Assembly: GCF_016592155.1 (NCBI RefSeq)
Contig: NZ_AP024237.1
Coordinates: 3,348,001 to 3,412,000, forward strand
Reading direction: 5' to 3'
DNA: 64,000 nt
From: Mycobacterium heckeshornense
GTDB lineage: Bacteria; Actinomycetota; Actinomycetes; Mycobacteriales; Mycobacteriaceae
Position numbers and translations under genes: made by a program
Notes under the pieces: generated by a model
Told to the model about the DNA's origin: nothing
The model's input: the letters and a program-made list of their open reading frames with translations, nothing else
Database searches by the model: none
Part shown: one piece after another, positions 59,862 to 64,000 of the stretch
Numbering within the stretch: position 1 is the stretch's first letter
How the letters are laid out: the number at the start of each line of letters is the position of its first letter

Positions 59862-61241
59862 GTGGAAACCTACGATCTTGCGATCATCGGGACCGGTTCG
59901 GGCAACAGCATTCTCGATGAACGCTACGCCGGAAAGCGGGTGGCGATCTGCGAGCAGGGCACCTTCGGCGGCACCTGCCTCAACGTCGGCTGCATTCCCA
60001 CCAAGATGTTCGTCTACGCCGCCGAGGTGGCCCAAACCGTGCGCGGCGCAGCCCGTTACGGCATCGATGCGCACATCGACCGAGTGCGCTGGGACGACAT
60101 CGTCTCGCGCATCTTCGGCCGCATCGACCCGATCGCGATCAGCGGCGAAGACTATCGGCGCTGCTCACCCAACATCGACGTCTACGCCCAGCACACCCGG
60201 TTCGGGCCGGTCCAGCCAGACGGACGCTACCTGCTGCGCACCGACGTCGGCGACGAATTCACCGCCGAACAAGTGGTCATTGCCGCCGGGTCACGGCCGG
60301 TGATCCCGCCGGCCATCCTCGCCTGCGGGGTCGACTACCACACCAGCGACACCATCATGCGGATCGCCGAATTACCCGAGCATCTGGCAATCATCGGCGG
60401 CGGTTTCGTCGCGGCCGAATTCGCACATATCTTCTCTGCGCTCGGCGTGCGCATCACCCTGGTGATCCGCGGCGGCACACTGCTTCGGCACTCCGATGAC
60501 ACCATCTGCGAGCGCTTCACCCGCATCGCGTCGACGAAATGGGAACTGCGCACCCATCGCAACGTCGTCGGCGCGCACCACGAGGGATCGCAGGTCGTCC
60601 TGGAACTCGACGACGGCTCGGCCGTGCGCGCCGACACCGTGCTGGTGGCCACCGGCCGGATGCCCAACGGCGATCTGCTGGACGCCGAACAGGCCGGTAT
60701 CGATCTCGACAAAAGCAGAGTGGTGGTCGACGAATACCAACGTACTTGTGCCCGGGGCGTTTTCGCGCTGGGTGACGTCTCCTCGCCCTACGAGCTCAAG
60801 CATGTCGCCAACCATGAAGCCCGCGTCGTGCAACACAACCTGCTGTGCGACTGGGACGATACCGAGTCGATGGTGATGACCGACCACCGTTACGTGCCGT
60901 CGGCCGTGTTCACCGATCCGCCGGTCGCCACCGTCGGGCTGACTGAAAACCAGGCTGTGGCAAAGGGTTTTGATGTCTCATGCGCGATTCAGGATTACGG
61001 CGACGTGGCCTACGGCTGGGCGATGGAGGACACCACCGGGATCGTCAAGATCATCGCCGAACGGGGCAGCGGCCGGCTGCTGGGCGCACACATCCTGGGC
61101 CACCAGGCCTCCTCGATCATCCAGCCGCTGATCCAGGCGATGAGCTTCGGGCTGACCGCGCAGCAGATGGCACGCGGCCAGTATTGGATCCATCCGGCGC
61201 TGCCCGAGGTCGTCGAAAATGCGCTGCTGAATCTGCGCTGA
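59862..61241 (+). CDS. mtr: Mycothione reductase
   Basis: Mtr is the NADPH-dependent flavoenzyme that reduces mycothiol disulfide, the actinobacterial counterpart of glutathione reductase. The 459-residue product (same length as Mtb) has GTGSGNSILDE at the FAD site, the redox pair CLNVGC (Cys39 and Cys44), an NADPH-binding GGGFVAAEFAHIFSALGV (about residues 178-195), GVFALGDVSSP and the C-terminal HPALPEVVENAL with the His/Glu dyad. Start GTG 59862 reproduces the METYDLAIIG N-terminus. Confidence 0.97.
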   Translation: METYDLAIIGTGSGNSILDERYAGKRVAICEQGTFGGTCLNVGCIPTKMFVYAAEVAQTVRGAARYGIDAHIDRVRWDDIVSRIFGRIDPIAISGEDYRRCSPNIDVYAQHTRFGPVQPDGRYLLRTDVGDEFTAEQVVIAAGSRPVIPPAILACGVDYHTSDTIMRIAELPEHLAIIGGGFVAAEFAHIFSALGVRITLVIRGGTLLRHSDDTICERFTRIASTKWELRTHRNVVGAHHEGSQVVLELDDGSAVRADTVLVATGRMPNGDLLDAEQAGIDLDKSRVVVDEYQRTCARGVFALGDVSSPYELKHVANHEARVVQHNLLCDWDDTESMVMTDHRYVPSAVFTDPPVATVGLTENQAVAKGFDVSCAIQDYGDVAYGWAMEDTTGIVKIIAERGSGRLLGAHILGHQASSIIQPLIQAMSFGLTAQQMARGQYWIHPALPEVVENALLNLR

Positions 61242-61267
61242 CCGGCTCTGCGTGCTGGCCCGGTCAG
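61238..61267. terminator. Inverted repeat between convergent mtr and fur-like genes
   Basis: CTGACCGG (61238-61245) and CCGGTCAG (61260-61267) form an 8-bp stem that includes both stop codons, with a 14-base loop. Candidate bidirectional terminator for the two converging genes; no U-tract. Confidence 0.45.
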
Positions 61268-61749
61268 TCTCCGGCGGCCTGACATCGCGGGCAGAGCCCG
61301 TGCAGGGTCAGCCCCGCCCGCTCCGAGAGCGCGAAGGAGCTGCCCGCCATCGCGTGCTCGAGCGCCGCACTCAGCCGTCGTGCGGGCACTTCGATGATCG
61401 CTCCGCAGCGGGTGCACACCGCGTGATGGTGTGGGTCTGCGGCCAATCCGTAGGTCGTGACGCCGTTCTCGAGCGTCAGCGCGTGCAGCACTCCCTGGTC
61501 CACCAGCGTCGTCACCGTTCGGTAGACCGTCGCCAAGTCGGGCGGTGTCAGCCCGGCCGGAGCGGCCTCGCGCAGCCGATGATGGATCTCCGCCACCGAT
61601 AGGTGGCCGTTGACCGGTTCGATCACCGCCAGCACCGCGATCCGCGACGCCATGCGCCGCAGCCCGTGCGCACGCAACAGTTCGCCGATCCGCTCCGTGA
61701 CGGCCGCGTCCAACGCCGATGGACCGGTCACCCCTTCAGTATCACGCAC
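61264..61749 (-). CDS. Fur-family metalloregulator
   Basis: A 161-residue Fur/Zur-type repressor. The N-terminal winged helix (about residues 15-95) includes HLSVAEIHHRLREA and PDLATVYRTVTTLVDQGVLH; the C-terminal half has PHHHAVCTRCGAIIEV (about 106-121), with His and Cys ligands, and a final CPRC pair. Both cysteine pairs needed for the structural zinc are present. Metal specificity cannot be read by eye; a nickel transporter gene 1.4 kb away makes Ni or Zn plausible. Start at GTG 61749; GTG 61731 is an alternative. Mtb has no Fur gene here (recalled). Confidence 0.85.
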   Translation of the reverse strand: MRDTEGVTGPSALDAAVTERIGELLRAHGLRRMASRIAVLAVIEPVNGHLSVAEIHHRLREAAPAGLTPPDLATVYRTVTTLVDQGVLHALTLENGVTTYGLAADPHHHAVCTRCGAIIEVPARRLSAALEHAMAGSSFALSERAGLTLHGLCPRCQAAGD

Positions 61750-61809
61750 CGGGTCGGCGAAGCACAGCCATTGACCGGATCGGTCGGCGCAGGTGCCAGA
61801 CTGGCCGTC

Positions 61810-62985
61810 GTGCCGAGGTTGTCGCGCGCCGACCCGCTGCGCCCGGCCCCGCCGGGCTTGCGATCGCCGCTGGGTTCGATCTGCGACGTGCTGCCCGCGG
61901 CGGCAGCGCTGCTGAAAGTTGCCGGCGCGATCGATGCGCTCGGGCTGACCAACTGGGCCGGCGACGTCCGACGCGTCGTGGTGCTACTGGTCGACGGCCT
62001 GGGTTGGCACCTGTTGTCGGAGCTGGTCGCCGACGCGCCGCTGCTGGCGGCTGTGGTGGGCGGGGGCATCGGCCGACTCGACGAACTGGTCTGCGCATTT
62101 CCCTCGACCACGCCGACGAGCCTGGTGTCGCTGGCGACCGGTGCGCAACCGGGTGAGCACGGCGTGTTGGGTTTCACGCTGAAGCTGCCGCACACCGACC
62201 GGGTGCTCAACCACATCGACTGGCGTGACGACCCGCCGCCCGCCCGATGGCAGCCTGTGGCGACGTGGTTCGAACGACTCGACCGCGCCGGGGTCGGCAC
62301 CCGCGCGGTCTTGCCGGCGGCGTTTGTCGGCAGCGGGCTCACCGACGCGGTGTATCGCGGAGCCCGGATTCGCCCGACGCCCCACGACGCGGACTACGGC
62401 GAGCAACTGTGCGACGAGATCAACGCGGCACCGGGATTGGTCTACGGCTACACGGCGGCCCTGGACACCGCCGCGCACCTGTCCGGGATCGGGTCACCGC
62501 AATGGCACGCCGCGGCAACCTACGTCGATACGCTGCTTCGGCGACTGGCCGAATCGCTGCCGGCCGATACAGTACTGCTGGTCACCGCCGACCACGGCGG
62601 CGTGAACGTCGAACCGGACGCACGGATCGACCTCGACACCGACCCTCGGCTGGCCGCCGGAGTGCGGGTCGTCGCCGGTGATCCCCGGGTGCGTTACCTC
62701 TACACCGAACCCGGTGCCGCTGCCGATGTGCTGGCGGCGTGGAGCGAAACGCTGGCCGGGCGGGCCGAGGTCTACAGCCGGGACGACGCCGTGGCGGCCG
62801 GGTTGTTCGGCCCGGTGCGCCCGGAGCACCTGCCCCGACTCGGTGACGTCGTGGTGGTCTGCGCCGGACAGACGGCGGTGCTGGCCAGCGCCCACGAGCC
62901 GCCCGAGGTGGCCGGCCTGATCGGCCTGCACGGTGGCGCAACTGCGGCCGAGATGGCGATTCCGCTGATTGTGTTGCGGGGCTGA
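61810..62985 (+). CDS. Alkaline-phosphatase-superfamily (nucleotide pyrophosphatase-like) protein
   Basis: A roughly 391-residue protein with the metal-binding pattern of the type I phosphodiesterase/nucleotide pyrophosphatase group: VVLLVDGLGWHLL (Asp, near residue 61), FPSTTPTSLVSLATG with the nucleophilic Thr (about 98-112), and VLLVTADHGG (about 258-267) plus a late LHGGA. No signal peptide is evident with this start. The start is uncertain: GTG 61810, or TTG 61771 upstream. Divergent from the Fur-like gene, which may control it. Confidence 0.8.
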   Translation: MPRLSRADPLRPAPPGLRSPLGSICDVLPAAAALLKVAGAIDALGLTNWAGDVRRVVVLLVDGLGWHLLSELVADAPLLAAVVGGGIGRLDELVCAFPSTTPTSLVSLATGAQPGEHGVLGFTLKLPHTDRVLNHIDWRDDPPPARWQPVATWFERLDRAGVGTRAVLPAAFVGSGLTDAVYRGARIRPTPHDADYGEQLCDEINAAPGLVYGYTAALDTAAHLSGIGSPQWHAAATYVDTLLRRLAESLPADTVLLVTADHGGVNVEPDARIDLDTDPRLAAGVRVVAGDPRVRYLYTEPGAAADVLAAWSETLAGRAEVYSRDDAVAAGLFGPVRPEHLPRLGDVVVVCAGQTAVLASAHEPPEVAGLIGLHGGATAAEMAIPLIVLRG

Positions 62986-63114
62986 TCCCAGCGGCAGCCG
63001 GCCCGTCGACACCTGCAAAACTCTTGCGGCGTTCCTGCGAATCACCCGCAAGACACCGATGTCTGTTCTACCGTTCGGTCTGGGCTGGGGTTCACCGATT
63101 CGAGGGGACGCGAC
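62986..63114. promoter_or_regulatory. Leader of nicT with an inverted repeat
   Basis: TCTTGCGG (63022-63029) and CCGCAAGA (63046-63053) form an 8-bp inverted repeat with a 16-base spacer, about 60 bp before the nicT start. This spacing would suit a dimeric metal sensor. GAGGGGAC precedes the ATG. The site is a candidate operator only. Confidence 0.4.
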
Positions 63115-64000
63115 ATGCTCGGGGGCGCGCTGGACAAGCGGCCGTCGACGTGGTCGAGGCTACGGGGCGCATTGATGCCCGACGAGTGGCTGCGGCTGGG
63201 AGCGATGTTCGCAGTGATCGTCGCGCTGCACCTGATCGGGTGGATCACCCTGGTGCTCATCGTCCAGCCAGCACATTTGAGCCTCGGCGACAAAGCATTC
63301 GGCCTCGGCATCGGGCTGACTGCCTACACGCTGGGGTTGCGGCATGCGTTCGACGCCGATCACATCGCCGCGATCGACAACACCACCCGCAAGCTGATGA
63401 ACGACGGCCAGCGGCCGCTTGGGGTCGGTTTCTTCTTCTCGCTGGGCCACTCGTCGGTTGTGTTCGGGTTGGCGGTGCTGCTGGCCATCGGGGTGAAGGC
63501 CATCATCGGCCCCGTGGAGCAGGGCTCCTCGGCACTGCACCACTACACGAGCTTGATCGGCACCAGCGTCTCGGGGGCGTTCCTGTACTTGATCGCGGTC
63601 ATCAACGTTGTCATCCTGGTCGGCATCCTGGGGGTGTTCGCGCGGATGCGCCGCGGCCACTATGACGAGGCCGAGCTCGAAGCACAGTTGAATAGCCGCG
63701 GATTGCTCAACCGGTTACTAGGTCGCTTTACCAAATCGATTACCAAGTCCTGGCACATGTACCCGGTTGGCCTGTTATTCGGGTTGGGTTTCGACACCGC
63801 AACCGAAGTCGCGCTGCTGGTGTTGGCGGGTAGCAGTGCTGCGGCGGGTGTGCCGTGGTATGCGATTTTGTGCCTGCCGGTGCTGTTCACCGCGGGCATG
63901 TGCCTGCTGGACACCATTGACGGGTCGTTCATGAACTTTGCCTACGGCTGGGCGTTTTCCAACCCAGTGCGAAAGGTCTACTACAACATCACCATTACCG
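63115..64000 (+). CDS. nicT: Nickel/cobalt transporter NiCoT, 3' end cut by window edge
   Basis: NiCoT permeases import Ni2+ or Co2+. The visible 295 residues show the signature RHAFDADHIAAIDN (about residues 76-89, HX4DH in helix II), FFFSLGHSSVV (about 102-112) and the late GLGFDTATEVALLV motif, with about six helices in view. ATG 63115 follows GAGGGGAC. The rest (about 80 residues) lies beyond the window. Corresponds to Rv2856; nickel would supply urease or hydrogenase. Confidence 0.95.
   Translation, partial: MLGGALDKRPSTWSRLRGALMPDEWLRLGAMFAVIVALHLIGWITLVLIVQPAHLSLGDKAFGLGIGLTAYTLGLRHAFDADHIAAIDNTTRKLMNDGQRPLGVGFFFSLGHSSVVFGLAVLLAIGVKAIIGPVEQGSSALHHYTSLIGTSVSGAFLYLIAVINVVILVGILGVFARMRRGHYDEAELEAQLNSRGLLNRLLGRFTKSITKSWHMYPVGLLFGLGFDTATEVALLVLAGSSAAAGVPWYAILCLPVLFTAGMCLLDTIDGSFMNFAYGWAFSNPVRKVYYNITIT

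Overview
The window is a high-GC (about 65-67 %) actinobacterial chromosome segment. Gene content and order point to a slow-growing Mycobacterium. From dapB to nicT the genes follow, from memory, the Mycobacterium tuberculosis order Rv2771c-Rv2856 (dapB, aldR/ald, pepR, PNPase, rpsO, ribF, sirR, ltp1, truB, pptT, echA16, dinF, nrnA, rbfA, infB, nusA, rimP, proS, efpA, cysG, cobB, cobO, mqo, mtr, nicT), with local losses and insertions. No tRNA, rRNA or CRISPR array was recognised.

Layout. 1-3845: an SDR, an unusual biotin-carrier/carboxyltransferase fusion, two small genes and dapB, all on the minus strand. 3982-14277: a 13E12-family (DUF222/HNH) gene split by a ~8.9 kb phiRv1-like integrated element. 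That element has a serine integrase, a small Xis-like gene, a DUF2742 protein, a DUF3631 ATPase, small genes, an HK97-type capsid and three genes of opposite orientation. The two host halves rejoin in frame across a shared 8-bp core. 14285-17620: a minus-strand cassette encoding two WXG-type proteins (one with a glycine-zipper C-terminus), an LpqN-like protein and a membrane protein, bracketed by ~200-bp direct repeats. 17431-24395: small membrane proteins, aldR/ald, nitronate monooxygenase, pepR and PNPase. 24739-33639: lppU-rpsO, ribF, sirR, ltp1, truB-pptT-phosphoesterase, a DUF3558-like protein and a CocE-type hydrolase. 33640-35533: an IS1182-like element whose CTAG target is the stop codon region of that hydrolase. 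35558-39149: small conserved genes, echA16, a lipoprotein, a Trp/His-tailed secreted peptide and an isolated plasmid-partition-like gene.

39182-47824 is the translation/RNA operon rimP-nusA-[GH172]-ylxR-infB-rbfA-nrnA-dinF. A GH172 (DUF2961) glycosidase gene lies between nusA and ylxR. 48034-58031 carries Rv2843/Rv2844-like genes, proS, efpA and the cobalamin/siroheme set (cysG, cobB, cobO, Mg-chelatase-like, GNAT). 58028-64000 holds mqo, a remnant of the Rv2854-type hydrolase, mtr, a Fur-family regulator, an alkaline-phosphatase-family protein and the start of nicT.

Quality note. infB and efpA are each broken by single-base length changes in G/C homopolymers (three and two sites). infB is essential, so I read these as assembly errors rather than biology.
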